In this document: positions 9,035 to 17,493 of the stretch, in pieces
Numbering within the stretch: the stretch's first letter is position 1
Layout: each line of letters starts with the position of its first letter
Assembly (NCBI RefSeq): GCF_036634175.1
Contig: NZ_JAZIFX010000001.1
Coordinates: forward strand, 7,130,001-7,194,000
DNA length: 64,000 nt
Reading direction: 5' to 3'
Source of the DNA: Streptomyces sp. P9-A2
Lineage (GTDB): Bacteria; Actinomycetota; Actinomycetes; Streptomycetales; Streptomycetaceae
Made by a program: the position numbers and the translations under genes
Notes under the pieces: generated by a model
The model's input: the letters and a program-made list of their open reading frames with translations, nothing else
What the model was told of the DNA's origin: nothing
Databases searched by the model: none

Positions 9035-9930
9035 TCGCAGTCGTCGGAAGCCTCAACCTGGATCTCGTCGCACCGGTTCCCCAGCACCCCGTGCCGGGCG
9101 AGACGGTCCTCGGCGGTGACATCGCCCAGCACCCCGGCGGCAAGGGCGCCAACCAGGCCGTCGCCGCCGCCCGGCTCGGCGGGAACGTCGCTTTCGTCGG
9201 CCGGGTCGGCGAGGACGACGCGGCCGACATCATGCTCGACGCCGTCCGCAGCGAGGGCGTGGACGCCGCGCACATCACCCGCACCCCGGGCGCGGCGACC
9301 GGCCGCGCCCTGATCGCCGTCGACCCGGCGGGCGAGAACACCATCATCGTCAGCCCCGGTGCCAACGCCCGCGTGGGCGCCGCCGACTGCGAGGCCGCGG
9401 CGGACCTGCTGCGGAAGGCGGCCGTGACCGTCCTGCAGCAGGAGATCCCGGACGAGGCCAACCACGCCGCCGCGCGAATGGCCGGCGGTATCGTGCTCCA
9501 CAACCCGGCCCCCGCCGTCGCCGGCGCCGTCCCCCCGCCCCACGTCGACGTGCTGGTCCCCAACCGAACGGAACTGGCGACCCTCACCGGCACGCCCGTG
9601 CCGGAGACGATCGACGACGTCGTCGCCGCCGCCCGCAAGCTGACCGGGGCCGGCGCGGCGATCGTCACGCTCGGCGGCGACGGGGTCCTCCTCCTCGAAG
9701 GCACCGCGCACCTGCACATCCCGGCGTTCCGTGTCCGGCCCGTGGACACCACCGCCGCCGGTGACTCCTTCTGCGGCGCGCTCGCCGTCGCCCTCGCCGA
9801 GGGCCGCACCCTCGAACAGGCGGCCCGCTGGGCCTGCGCCGCCGCGGCGATCAGCACCACACGCGCGGGCGCCCAGCCCTCGCTCGCCCGCCACGACGAG
9901 GTCGAGGCCTTCCTCGCGGGACAGCGCTGA
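9031..9930 (+). CDS. rbsK: ribokinase
   Basis: PfkB-family sugar kinase, 299 aa, phosphorylating ribose at O5. Signature 1 is HPGGKGANQAVAAARLGG (residues 34-51) and signature 2 is DTTAAGDSFCGAL near residue 240, with the catalytic aspartate in AAGDS. The NPAPA motif (VLHNPAPAVAG) is the ribokinase-type substrate loop. GTG start in 4-base overlap with the LacI gene. With the neighbouring nucleoside hydrolase it completes a route nucleoside, ribose, ribose 5-phosphate. Confidence 0.93.
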   Translation: MIAVVGSLNLDLVAPVPQHPVPGETVLGGDIAQHPGGKGANQAVAAARLGGNVAFVGRVGEDDAADIMLDAVRSEGVDAAHITRTPGAATGRALIAVDPAGENTIIVSPGANARVGAADCEAAADLLRKAAVTVLQQEIPDEANHAAARMAGGIVLHNPAPAVAGAVPPPHVDVLVPNRTELATLTGTPVPETIDDVVAAARKLTGAGAAIVTLGGDGVLLLEGTAHLHIPAFRVRPVDTTAAGDSFCGALAVALAEGRTLEQAARWACAAAAISTTRAGAQPSLARHDEVEAFLAGQR

Positions 9931-9949
9931 GACGTTGTCGTCGAGCTGT

Positions 9950-10501
9950 GCTCACCCCGTGGTGGGCCGCTCCTGGACGGTGGCGACCCCGTTCAGGAGG
10001 CCGGCTGACGCGTCGCAGAGCTGACCGGACTCGCCTGCGTCGGCGACCGCCTGTGCGCCAAGGCGACCCTGCTGGACGAACGCGGACACCGGGTTCTGCT
10101 CCCTTCCCCCCGTACCGACATCCTGAATGCCGGTCCCGAACCGGTCCGCGACGGACGGCTCCACGTCACGCCCGCCACCGACGGCATGGTGCCCCCGGGT
10201 GACCGGAGTCGGTACTACGGCTGGGTGCACAAGCGCAGCCCGCGCACCCAGGCCGGAGTGGACGCCGTCGGCCGCACCGTGCTCGTCACCGCCGACGGAC
10301 GCAGCACCGGACTCCCCCGGGCTCAGCACCGGCGAGAGCGCTGAGGTCGCCAAGGCACTCGGACTGTGCGACGCGGTCGACCTCGACGGCGGCGGCTCGG
10401 CCACCATGGTGGCCGACGGTGCCGTCCTCAACGATCCCCCAACGTCGCCGGCGAACGCCCCGTCGGGGGATGCCTTGTCGGTATTGCCTCGCAGGAACTG
10501 A
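9950..10501 (+). pseudogene. remnant of a phosphodiester glycosidase (NAGPA-domain) protein
   Basis: The C-terminal part of a NAGPA-type phosphodiester glycosidase is readable in pieces. In frame 1 (about 10021-10315) come TGLACVGDRLCAKATLLDE and RYYGWVHKRSPRTQAGVDAV; near 10315, in a C-run, the frame shifts and continues as GESAEVAKALGLCDAVDLDG followed by GGSATMVADGAVLND. Two more compensating shifts lie near 10440 and 10475. The N-terminal signal and first half are missing. Several frame changes plus truncation make this a dead gene. Confidence 0.75.
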
Positions 10502-10620
10502 ACCGTTCCGGGTTCGGCAGAGAGCTGGGCCGGCCCCGAGTCGCGTGGAGTCGTGAGCCGTCAGTTCTGCCGCACAGCGATCGACGTCATCCCCCTGGTG
10601 TGGCCCCACCTGCTGTCATC

Positions 10621-10651
10621 GCCCTACCGCCGGAACCGGCGGAAGGGGCGT
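10621..10651 (-). terminator. hairpin behind the flavohemoglobin gene
   Basis: CCGCCGG-AA-CCGGCGG core with flanking CGCCC/GGGGCG extension, 25 bp beyond the hmp stop on the minus strand. Confidence 0.55.
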
Positions 10652-10676
10652 GATCGTGGCGCCGTGGCCGCGGCGG

Positions 10677-11888
10677 TCAGTCCAGGTCGGCCTGCCACAG
10701 GTCGGGGCCGAAGACCTCGTACTGGATGTCGCGCGGGGCGACCCCCTGCTCGATCAGCCGGCTTCGCACGGCCTGCATGAAGGGCAGCGGCCCGCACAGG
10801 TAGTAGAGGGCGTCGTCGGGGACGTCGACGCCGGTCAGGTCCATCTGTCCCTCGAAGACGCCGGCCACCGGTTCGAGGCTGCGCGCGTCCTTCTCGTACC
10901 AGAGGTACATCCGCGCGTCCCGCAGCGCCAGCACGTCGTTGACCACTTGCCGCCGCAGCGGGAGGGACGCCTCGTCGAGGTCGGCGTGCAGAACGGTGAT
11001 CGACAGCCCGGAGTCGGCCGCGACCAGGTGCGACAGCATGCCCGCCATGGGGGAGATCCCGATGCCGGCACTGGCGAAGACCACCGGTCGCCCCGAGTCG
11101 TCGAGCACCACGTCGCCGTACGGCAGTGACAGCGTCAGGAGGTCGCCCACCCCGACGGAGTCGTGCAGCAGCGCCGACATCTCGCCGTCGGGGTCGCCGT
11201 CCTCGCCGCGCACCCGCTTCACCGAGAACTGGCGGTGCTCGCCGTCGTCGGCGCGGGTCAGGCTGTACTGGCGCGGCTGGAGCTTCCCGTCGGGCATCCG
11301 CATCCGGACGGTGACGTACTGGCCCGGCAGTGAGGTCTTCACCAGGCGGTCGTCGTTCCGCTTGACCACGAAGGTGACCACCTCGTCGGTCTCCTTGATC
11401 TTCCGCTCCACCCGCCAGTCCCGCCAGACCGTCTCCGGCCGGACCCCGCGGGCGCTGTAGAGGCCGCGTTCCTGGTTGATCAGGGCGTTGGCCATCAGCC
11501 AGTACACCTCGTCCCAGGCGGCGGCCACCTCCTCGGTGACCGCGTCGCCCAGGACATCGCCGATCGCCCACATCAGGTGGTCGTGGACGACCTGGTACTG
11601 GTCGGGTCGGATGCCGAGCGAGGCGTGCTTGTGGGCGATCCGGCTCAGCAGTTGTTCCGGCACTCGCTCCGGTGTCTCCACCAGGGTCGTCGCGAACGCC
11701 GCCACCGAGCCGGCCAGGGCCCGCTGCTGATGGCCGTGCGCCTGGTTACCGCGGTTGAAGACGCCGTCGAGGAGTTCGGGATGCGCGGAGAACATATGCC
11801 GGTAGAAACGCTGGGCGATCTCACCGATGTGGTCGGCGACCACGGGGAGCGTGGCGGTGATGACGGGACGGGATGTGTCGGAGAGCAT
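10677..11888 (-). CDS. hmp: flavohemoglobin (nitric oxide dioxygenase)
   Basis: Converts NO to nitrate with O2 and NAD(P)H in the cytoplasm. 403 aa in three domains: a globin domain (1-140) with Tyr29 in RFYRHMF and the proximal His88 in RIAHKHASLGI; an FAD domain with QPRQYSLT; an NAD domain with GIGISPMAGML and YYLCGPLPFM. The ATG at 11888 has GGAGGAAAG 7 bases upstream; 23 further in-frame codons upstream are not needed. Its 3' neighbour is a dead gene and its 5' neighbour is another remnant, so it is a single-gene unit. I see no clear NsrR box in the 110 bp upstream. Confidence 0.94.
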   Translation of the reverse strand: MLSDTSRPVITATLPVVADHIGEIAQRFYRHMFSAHPELLDGVFNRGNQAHGHQQRALAGSVAAFATTLVETPERVPEQLLSRIAHKHASLGIRPDQYQVVHDHLMWAIGDVLGDAVTEEVAAAWDEVYWLMANALINQERGLYSARGVRPETVWRDWRVERKIKETDEVVTFVVKRNDDRLVKTSLPGQYVTVRMRMPDGKLQPRQYSLTRADDGEHRQFSVKRVRGEDGDPDGEMSALLHDSVGVGDLLTLSLPYGDVVLDDSGRPVVFASAGIGISPMAGMLSHLVAADSGLSITVLHADLDEASLPLRRQVVNDVLALRDARMYLWYEKDARSLEPVAGVFEGQMDLTGVDVPDDALYYLCGPLPFMQAVRSRLIEQGVAPRDIQYEVFGPDLWQADLD

Positions 11889-12135
11889 GCGACTTTCCTC
11901 CGGGGCCGGCGAGGACTCCTGGCCCGCTCCAGGTACCCGTCCCCTCCGGAGCGACACAGCCTGTGGCCTCGGCTGGAACGGGTTGCCGTGAGTCTGCCCG
12001 TGATGACGATGTGATCGCGCGAGCCTCAGAGGCCGGCGAGGGCGGTGACGACGAGCAGGCGGCGGCCCGAATCGTCGTGCGGCGGCGTGGCGAGGTCTGC
12101 CGCGGGGGAGGGGAGCCGGTCCCCCGCGGGCGTCC

Positions 12136-12885
12136 GTGACCGCGATCCTGTGCCACCGGCTCGGGGACGAGGCCGTGTACTCCGTCGAGTACGACGAGGA
12201 CCTCGCAGCCGCTGCCGCACGGCACCTCAGGGCCGCCGGCTGCTCCCCGCACCTCGCTGTCGGTGACGGCCTGCGCGGTCACCAGGACGGTGCGGACTAT
12301 GACGCGGTGATCGCGACGTGCGCCGTACGCACCATCCCCCCGTCGTGGCTGTGGCAGCTCAGAGAGGGAGGCAGCATCGTCACGACGGTCAGCGGCTGGA
12401 TGCTGGGCTCCGGCCTGATCCGGCTCGTTCTCGATGACAAAGGAACCGCACGCGGCCGGTTCGTGGCCGACCAGGCGTCGTACATGCTCGCCCGGCCGCA
12501 CGAGCGGCCGCCTCGCCCCACGTTCTACGCCCATCCGGGCAGCACGCGAGACTCATGGGTGAGCCCGGACCTGCTGGACGACTTGACCGGGCTCTTCGTC
12601 GCGCAGCTCGGGGCGCCGTCAGCCGAGTTGGTTCGTACGGGGGACGGTCTCGCCCTGGTCGACGTGGCAACCGGCTCGCAGGCATGGACCGAGCCCGACG
12701 GCACCGGCTGGACGGTCCACCAGGACGGGCCCTTGCGCTTGTGGGACCAGGTTGAGGAAGCGCTCGACGCGTGGCAGAAGGCGGGCGCGCCCGACCAGAC
12801 CGCGTTCGGCATGACCGTCACCGAGTGGGACCAGACCGTCTGGCTGGGAGACCCGGCCGGTCCTTGCTGGCGGCTGCCGACCTGA
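12136..12885 (+). pseudogene. N-terminally truncated methyltransferase of the graspetide (ATP-grasp peptide maturase) type
   Basis: The 249-aa open frame matches, from memory, the C-terminal two thirds of PIMT-like methyltransferases that accompany ATP-grasp ribosomal-peptide maturases in Streptomyces. The post-I region HRLGDEAVYSVEYDEDLAAA, the VGDGLRGH loop, GGSIVTTVSGWMLGSGLIRL and the closing VATGSQAWTEPDGTGWTVHQ are present. The expected N-terminal about 130 residues with the SAM-binding GxGxG motif I are missing, and upstream sequence (12000-12135) does not supply them in any frame. No ATP-grasp or precursor gene is nearby. Probably non-functional; a GTG at 12136 could still start a fragment. 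Confidence 0.65.
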
Positions 12886-12892
12886 GAACTGT

Positions 12893-13018
12893 CGCAGGCG
12901 GCGCTCACGTCACGGAAGTACGTGCAGCGGGTGCGCTGCATGATGTTGCCGCCGATGGTGGCCATGTTCCGCAGCTGCGGGGAGGCACTCGGCTCCAGTG
13001 CCCGCGAGATGTGACCTC
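12893..13018 (-). pseudogene. fragment of an aldehyde/xanthine dehydrogenase FAD-binding subunit
   Basis: About 40 residues on the minus strand read ALEPSASPQLRNMATIGGNI followed by MQRTRCTYFRDVSAAC. This is the FAD-binding segment (ATIGGN) and the conserved CxYFRD stretch of the medium subunit of molybdenum hydroxylases (YagS/CoxM kind). Nothing before or after it continues the protein, and the fragment abuts the truncated methyltransferase tail to tail. Confidence 0.65.
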
Positions 13019-13042
13019 AGGCGATCGGTAGGCGACGCAGCA

Positions 13043-13684
13043 CTACGTGCCCGACGTCGTGTCGGTGCTGGTCGTGCTGCTGCCGGCGGGTGCCTGGGAG
13101 CGGTGGGCGGCTGAGCCGTCGCCGCTGGGCAGGTGCTCGCCTGCGGCGAGGAAGTCGAGGAAGTCGCGGAAGGCCCGGTCGGTGCGGGTGGTGTCGGCGG
13201 TGGCGTCGAGGTCCATGAGGAGACCACGGATGACGGCGAGGACGAGCGTCGCCAGCTCCGGCCGGCCGATGCTGCGCAGGCCGTCCTCGAGCGGCCCGAG
13301 CCAGTCGGTCGTGGCGGTGTGCCGAAAGTCGGGCCACAACTGTTGCGCTGCGCTCTCGCGCAGCTGACCGAACATCTGCAGGTACGGCCGCCCCTCCAAG
13401 CCGGTGATCGAGGTCCAGGCGCGATCCAGGGTGGCGATGTAGGGCTCGTCGGGTCGCGCCCGCAGGAGGTCGCCGAATGTGTCGAGCTGACGTTGGCGCG
13501 CGTGCCCGAGAACGGCCCGCAACAGGGCGTCGCGGGTGCCGAAGTGATAGATCAGCATTCGTGCCGAGGTACCGGTGGCGGTGGCCAGCGGCTCGAGCCG
13601 GTCCGGGAGGCCGTGCGCGAGGGCGTAATCGGCGCAGGCGTCGAGCAGCCTGTCCTTGATGTGCGGCTGCGGTCGTCTGCCCAT
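13043..13684 (-). CDS. TetR family transcriptional regulator
   Basis: 213 aa. The N-terminal HTH region is GRRPQPHIKDRLLDACADYA followed by LEPLATATGTSARMLIYHFG, a clear TetR_N pattern; the C-terminal ligand domain is helical with a Ser/Thr-rich tail. ATG at 13684. It is divergent from an alpha/beta hydrolase gene 76 bp away, the usual arrangement for a local repressor, and a 19-bp palindrome lies between them. Confidence 0.88.
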   Translation of the reverse strand: MGRRPQPHIKDRLLDACADYALAHGLPDRLEPLATATGTSARMLIYHFGTRDALLRAVLGHARQRQLDTFGDLLRARPDEPYIATLDRAWTSITGLEGRPYLQMFGQLRESAAQQLWPDFRHTATTDWLGPLEDGLRSIGRPELATLVLAVIRGLLMDLDATADTTRTDRAFRDFLDFLAAGEHLPSGDGSAAHRSQAPAGSSTTSTDTTSGT

Positions 13685-13722
13685 GTCGACATCTTTTCCC
13701 GTAACGGCGGCTACGTCTACCG

Positions 13723-13741
13723 TTGACCGAAAGGCAGTCAA
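13723..13741. promoter_or_regulatory. TetR operator candidate
   Basis: TTGACCGAAAGGCAGTCAA has 7-base arms matching at 6 of 7 positions around a 5-base centre. It lies 20 bases before the hydrolase ATG in the TetR/hydrolase divergent spacer and contains a TTGAC that could be a -35 element. Confidence 0.5.
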
Positions 13742-13760
13742 GGCAGACGTGGAGGTAGCG

Positions 13761-14456
13761 ATGAGGGTCGTGTTCGTGCATGGGGCGTGCGTGCGGGACG
13801 GGTCGTGGTGGTGGCACCGCACCGCCGAGCTGCTGCAGGAGCGAGGGGTGCTGAGCGTGGCCCCGGCGCTGCCGAGCTGCGGCGAGGCGGGCCTGCCCGG
13901 AGGCGCCGGCGGTCCGGGGCTGTCCGAGGACGTCGCGGCGGTGCGGCAGGTGCTGCTGGACGGCGACGAGCCGACCGTCGTGGTCGCCCACAGCTACGGC
14001 GGCATCGTCACCGCGGAAGCCGCCGCGGGCGTCGGGTCGGTACGCCATCTGCTGCTGGTCTCCAGCTACCTGCCCGAGGTCGGGCAGAGCCTGTCGGAGT
14101 TCGGGGACGGCAGCCCCGCCCCGTTCCTCGACGTCGACCCTGACGCCGGCACCTTCGGGGTCCGCCCCGAGCTGCTCGTGGACACGTTCCTGCAGGACTG
14201 CGACCCCGAGGTCCAGGCGCAGGCGGCGGATCACCTCGCCCGGCAGAGCGTGCAGGTGACCGGGCAGCCGGTCGGGGCGGCCGCATGGCAGCAGGTGCCC
14301 TCGACGTACCTCGTCTGCGCCCAGGACCGGGGCACCCCGCCGCGGCTGCAGCGCGAGTTCGCCCGCCGGGCCGGCAGCGTCGTCGAACTCGACGCCGGCC
14401 ACCACCCGTTCCTGTCCCAGCCCGCCACGGTCCGGGACCTGCTGCTGAGCCTGTGA
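13761..14456 (+). CDS. alpha/beta hydrolase
   Basis: 231 aa, the short salicylate esterase/EstC-like kind of alpha/beta hydrolase. Oxyanion region VVFVHGAC (residues 3-10), nucleophile Ser78 in AHSYGG, acid probably in CAQDRGTP, and the catalytic His in DAGHHPFLSQP near the end. ATG at 13761 with GGAGGT 7 bases upstream. Cytoplasmic, no signal. Probably repressed by the divergent TetR protein; substrate unknown. Confidence 0.87.
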   Translation: MRVVFVHGACVRDGSWWWHRTAELLQERGVLSVAPALPSCGEAGLPGGAGGPGLSEDVAAVRQVLLDGDEPTVVVAHSYGGIVTAEAAAGVGSVRHLLLVSSYLPEVGQSLSEFGDGSPAPFLDVDPDAGTFGVRPELLVDTFLQDCDPEVQAQAADHLARQSVQVTGQPVGAAAWQQVPSTYLVCAQDRGTPPRLQREFARRAGSVVELDAGHHPFLSQPATVRDLLLSL

Positions 14457-15195
14457 CGGCAGTCGCGGAGAGGTCGAAGCGGTCATGGTCGTACGGCAGG
14501 AACACGGGCCGGTCCGAGTCGGCCCGGCCGATGACCGCGGTCTGCACCTTGCGGGTGTCGTCCGCCGTGTGCGGAATGAGGGCTCCGTGTGCGGTCGGGG
14601 CGAGCAGTGCCCGTCCGGGGCCGCGGGCCGGCCGGGTGCTCGGGTGCGTACGGGGCCAGGAGTGCCGGCGGTTGAGGCCGTCCGAGCCGGGGCCGCAGAC
14701 CGTCGGGGTCCTTTTTTTGGTGACGCGGGTCGCTCCGGGCGGGGAGCAGTCCGAACCGGGGTGGACGACGCCGGCATTGCCGCTCGTCTCCTGATGCGGG
14801 ACTGGAAAAGCCGTGGCCTCGTTCCCCGTCCCTCCCTACACTCGACCATCAGCAAGCGCGGCCCCTCGTACCGAGGCCGCGTATCCGTGACCAGTGAGGG
14901 GAGTCCGGCCGTGCGTGCTCGCGCCGCTGTTGTCGCTCCCCGTTCCCGGTTCTGCGGGTCCTCCCGGTTCTGCGGGGCCTCCTGGTCCTCCTCGCGGTCC
15001 ATGGTGATCCTGGTGTCTTCGTCCGTCCGGTGCCCGCTGCGCGGCCGGCGCCGGATGTCGTGACGAGGCGACACAGCTGACGGTTCGGGTCTTGGACGCG
15101 TTCACGTCCGAGGCGTTCTCATGCCTGTCCGCCTGCCGTTCGTTTCGTCCGGGAATCGCGCCGCCCTGTCACAGAGCAGCGAAAGGCCTCGGGCC
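14457..15195. other. gene-poor stretch
   Basis: No convincing intact gene. A short minus-strand segment (about 14460-14570) reads like protein (AVIGRADSDRPVFLPYDHDR) and may be the tail of a lost gene, but I do not recognise its family. The rest shows no RNA gene or repeat; the last bases hold the leader of the EF-G paralogue. Confidence 0.4.
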
Positions 15196-17373
15196 ATGCG
15201 CAACCCCATGCACACCAATCCCCTCGCCGCCGTCCGCAACCTCGGCGTCCTCGCCCACGTCGACGCCGGGAAGACCACCGTCACCGAGCGGATCCTGTAT
15301 GCGACCGGCGCCACGCACAAGCGCGGCGAGGTCCACGACGGCACCACCGTCACCGACTTCGATCCGCAGGAGCGCGACCGGGGCATCACGATCTTCGCCG
15401 CCGCCGTCAGCTGCACCTGGGACGGGCACCGGATCAACCTGATCGACACCCCAGGACACATCGACTTCGCCGACGAGGTCGAGCGCTCGCTGCGCGTCCT
15501 CGACGGCGCGGTCGCGGTGTTCGACGCGGTCGCGGGCGTGGAGCCGCAGAGCGAGTCGGTGTGGCGGCAGGCCGACCGGCACGGTGTGCCGCGCATCGCG
15601 TTCGTCAACAAGATGGACCGGGCCGGCGCCGAGCTGGACACCGCCGTCGCCTCGATCCGCGAACGGCTGCACCCGGTGCCGTTGGTCGTGCAGTTGCCCA
15701 TCGGCGCCGAGGACGCCTTCACCGGCGTCGTCGACCTGGTGCGCCTGCGCGCTTTGACTTGGACCGACGACGGCGCTGCCGCGGCCTCGGACGTTCAGGA
15801 AGGCCCCGTGCCGGACGACCTGCGAGAGGAGACGCACCGTCGGCGCCGTCTCCTCGAGGAAGCCGTCGCCGAGCTGCATCCGGGAGCGCTGGAGGAGTTC
15901 TGTGCCACGGGATCGCTCGGCGCCGGTACCCTCGCCGCCGCCCTGCGCTACCTGACCCACAGCGGTGAGGGCGTCGTCGTGCTGTGCGGCTCGGCCTATC
16001 GCAACCGCGGGGTGGAACCGTTGCTGGACGCCGTCATCGCCTACCTGCCGTCGCCGCTCGACGTGCCGCCCGTCCGCGGGACGCACGACGGCGACGGCGA
16101 CGGCGCTGGCGACGGCGATGAGCCGCAACGGGCCGCCGACCCGGCGGCACCCCTCGCCGCCCTGGCATTCAAGGTGAACGCCACGTCCACCGGGCGGCTG
16201 ACCTACCTGCGCCTGTACTCGGGAACGATCGAGAAGGGAGACACCGTGTGGGACGCGACCGCACGCCGCACCGAGCGCATCGGCCGCATCCTGCGGGTCC
16301 GGGCCGACCGGCACACCCCGCTGGACCGGGCGGTCGCCGGGGACATCGTCGCCGTCGTCGGGCTGAAGTCGGCCCGCGCCGGCTCCACCCTGTGCGCGTC
16401 GTTCGCCCCGCTGGTCCTGGAACCTCCGGGGGTCGCCGAGCCCGTCGTCTCCGTCGCGCTCGAGGCGCTCCGGGGCACGGACACCGGACGTCTGGCGTCG
16501 GCACTCGCGCGGCTCGTCGAAGAGGACCCCTCGCTGGTGGCGCGGACCGACCGGGAGACCGGCCAGACGGTGCTGTCCGGCATGGGTGAACTGCATCTGG
16601 AGGTCGCGGTGGAGAAGATCCGGCTCGATCGTGGGCTGGGCGTCAACGTCGGTCGTCCCAAGGTCAGTTACCGGGAGACCGTCGGACGTGGGGTGTCCGG
16701 GTTCGTGTACCGGCACGTCAAACAGGACGGCGGGGCAGGGCAGTTCGCCCACGTCGTGCTCGACGTCGAGCCGCTGGACATCCCGGGCTCCGGCTCCGGC
16801 TCCGGTTCCGGTTCCGGTTCCGGTTCCGGGTTCGAGTTCCGCTCGGCCGTCGTCGGCGGGCGCGTGCCGCGGGAGTACGTCCGTGCGGTCGAGGCCGGCT
16901 GCCGGGACGCCCTGGTCGAGGGGCCGTCGGGCGGCCACCCGGTGACCGGTCTGCGTGTCACGCTCACCGACGGGACGACCCATGTGAAGGACTCCTCGGA
17001 CACCGCGTTCCGTACGGCCGGCCGGTTCGGTCTGCGGGACGCCCTGCGGGCCTGCGCGATGGTGGTGCTGGAACCGGTGGTCGAGGTCACCGTCACCGTG
17101 CCCGAGGACGCGGTGGGCGGGGTGCTCGGAGATCTGGCCGCGCGCCGCGGCCGGGTGACCGGCTCGGGCACCCGGACGGGTGGTACGGCCGGCACCGCGG
17201 CCGTCACCACCACGGTCACCGCCACCGTGCCGCTGGCCGAACTTTTCGGCTACGCGACCCGGTTGCGCAGCCGCACCCAGGGCCGCGGCACCTTCACCAC
17301 CCGCCCCACCGGCTACGCCCCGGCGCCCGCGCCTGTGTCGGAGTCCTCGCCCGCATCCGCATCCGCGCGGTAG
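15196..17373 (+). CDS. elongation factor G paralogue
   Basis: Translational GTPase, 725 aa, similar in layout to EF-G (domains G, II-V). G motifs: AHVDAGKTT (G1), RDRGITI (switch I, G2), DTPGH (G3), NKMD (G4). The domain IV region YRHVKQDGGAGQFAHVVLD and HVKDSSDTAFRTAG corresponds to EF-G. Two low-complexity insertions are unusual: an Asp-Gly run between domains G and II (about 16087-16122) and a Gly-Ser repeat inside domain IV (16786-16830), both from short DNA repeats. It is a secondary copy not next to rpsL/rpsG/tuf, so it is unlikely to be the main EF-G; related paralogues include ribosome-protection factors and recycling EF-G2. The role is open. Confidence 0.88.
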   Translation: MRNPMHTNPLAAVRNLGVLAHVDAGKTTVTERILYATGATHKRGEVHDGTTVTDFDPQERDRGITIFAAAVSCTWDGHRINLIDTPGHIDFADEVERSLRVLDGAVAVFDAVAGVEPQSESVWRQADRHGVPRIAFVNKMDRAGAELDTAVASIRERLHPVPLVVQLPIGAEDAFTGVVDLVRLRALTWTDDGAAAASDVQEGPVPDDLREETHRRRRLLEEAVAELHPGALEEFCATGSLGAGTLAAALRYLTHSGEGVVVLCGSAYRNRGVEPLLDAVIAYLPSPLDVPPVRGTHDGDGDGAGDGDEPQRAADPAAPLAALAFKVNATSTGRLTYLRLYSGTIEKGDTVWDATARRTERIGRILRVRADRHTPLDRAVAGDIVAVVGLKSARAGSTLCASFAPLVLEPPGVAEPVVSVALEALRGTDTGRLASALARLVEEDPSLVARTDRETGQTVLSGMGELHLEVAVEKIRLDRGLGVNVGRPKVSYRETVGRGVSGFVYRHVKQDGGAGQFAHVVLDVEPLDIPGSGSGSGSGSGSGSGFEFRSAVVGGRVPREYVRAVEAGCRDALVEGPSGGHPVTGLRVTLTDGTTHVKDSSDTAFRTAGRFGLRDALRACAMVVLEPVVEVTVTVPEDAVGGVLGDLAARRGRVTGSGTRTGGTAGTAAVTTTVTATVPLAELFGYATRLRSRTQGRGTFTTRPTGYAPAPAPVSESSPASASAR
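16786..16830 (+). repeat. hexanucleotide (GGCTCC/GGTTCC) microsatellite inside the EF-G paralogue
   Basis: Seven or so tandem hexamers encode a Gly-Ser run in domain IV. In-frame expansion or contraction would change the loop length without a frameshift. Confidence 0.75.
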
Positions 17374-17388
17374 CCGGCACGCAGGAAC

Positions 17389-17427
17389 GGCGGTCCCTCC
17401 CGGTCACTCACCCCGGGAGGGACCGCC
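17389..17427. terminator. bidirectional hairpin between convergent genes
   Basis: GGCGGTCCCTCCCGG pairs perfectly with CCGGGAGGGACCGCC around a 9-base loop, just behind the EF-G paralogue stop. Confidence 0.75.
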
Positions 17428-17440
17428 ACCGGCGTCACAC

Positions 17441-17483
17441 CGGTGCCTGCCGCGACCGTCGGCGCCGGTCGTGGCAGGCACCG
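17441..17483. terminator. second hairpin between convergent genes
   Basis: CGGTGCCTGCCGCGACCG and CGGTCGTGGCAGGCACCG form an 18-pair stem with one G-T pair, next to the stop of the minus-strand secreted protein gene. Confidence 0.75.
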
Positions 17484-17493
17484 GACGCCGGGC

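Noticed and set aside
11889..12017. NsrR operator upstream of the flavohemoglobin gene
   Set aside because: Expected for hmp in Streptomyces, but no AT-rich dyad of that type is present.
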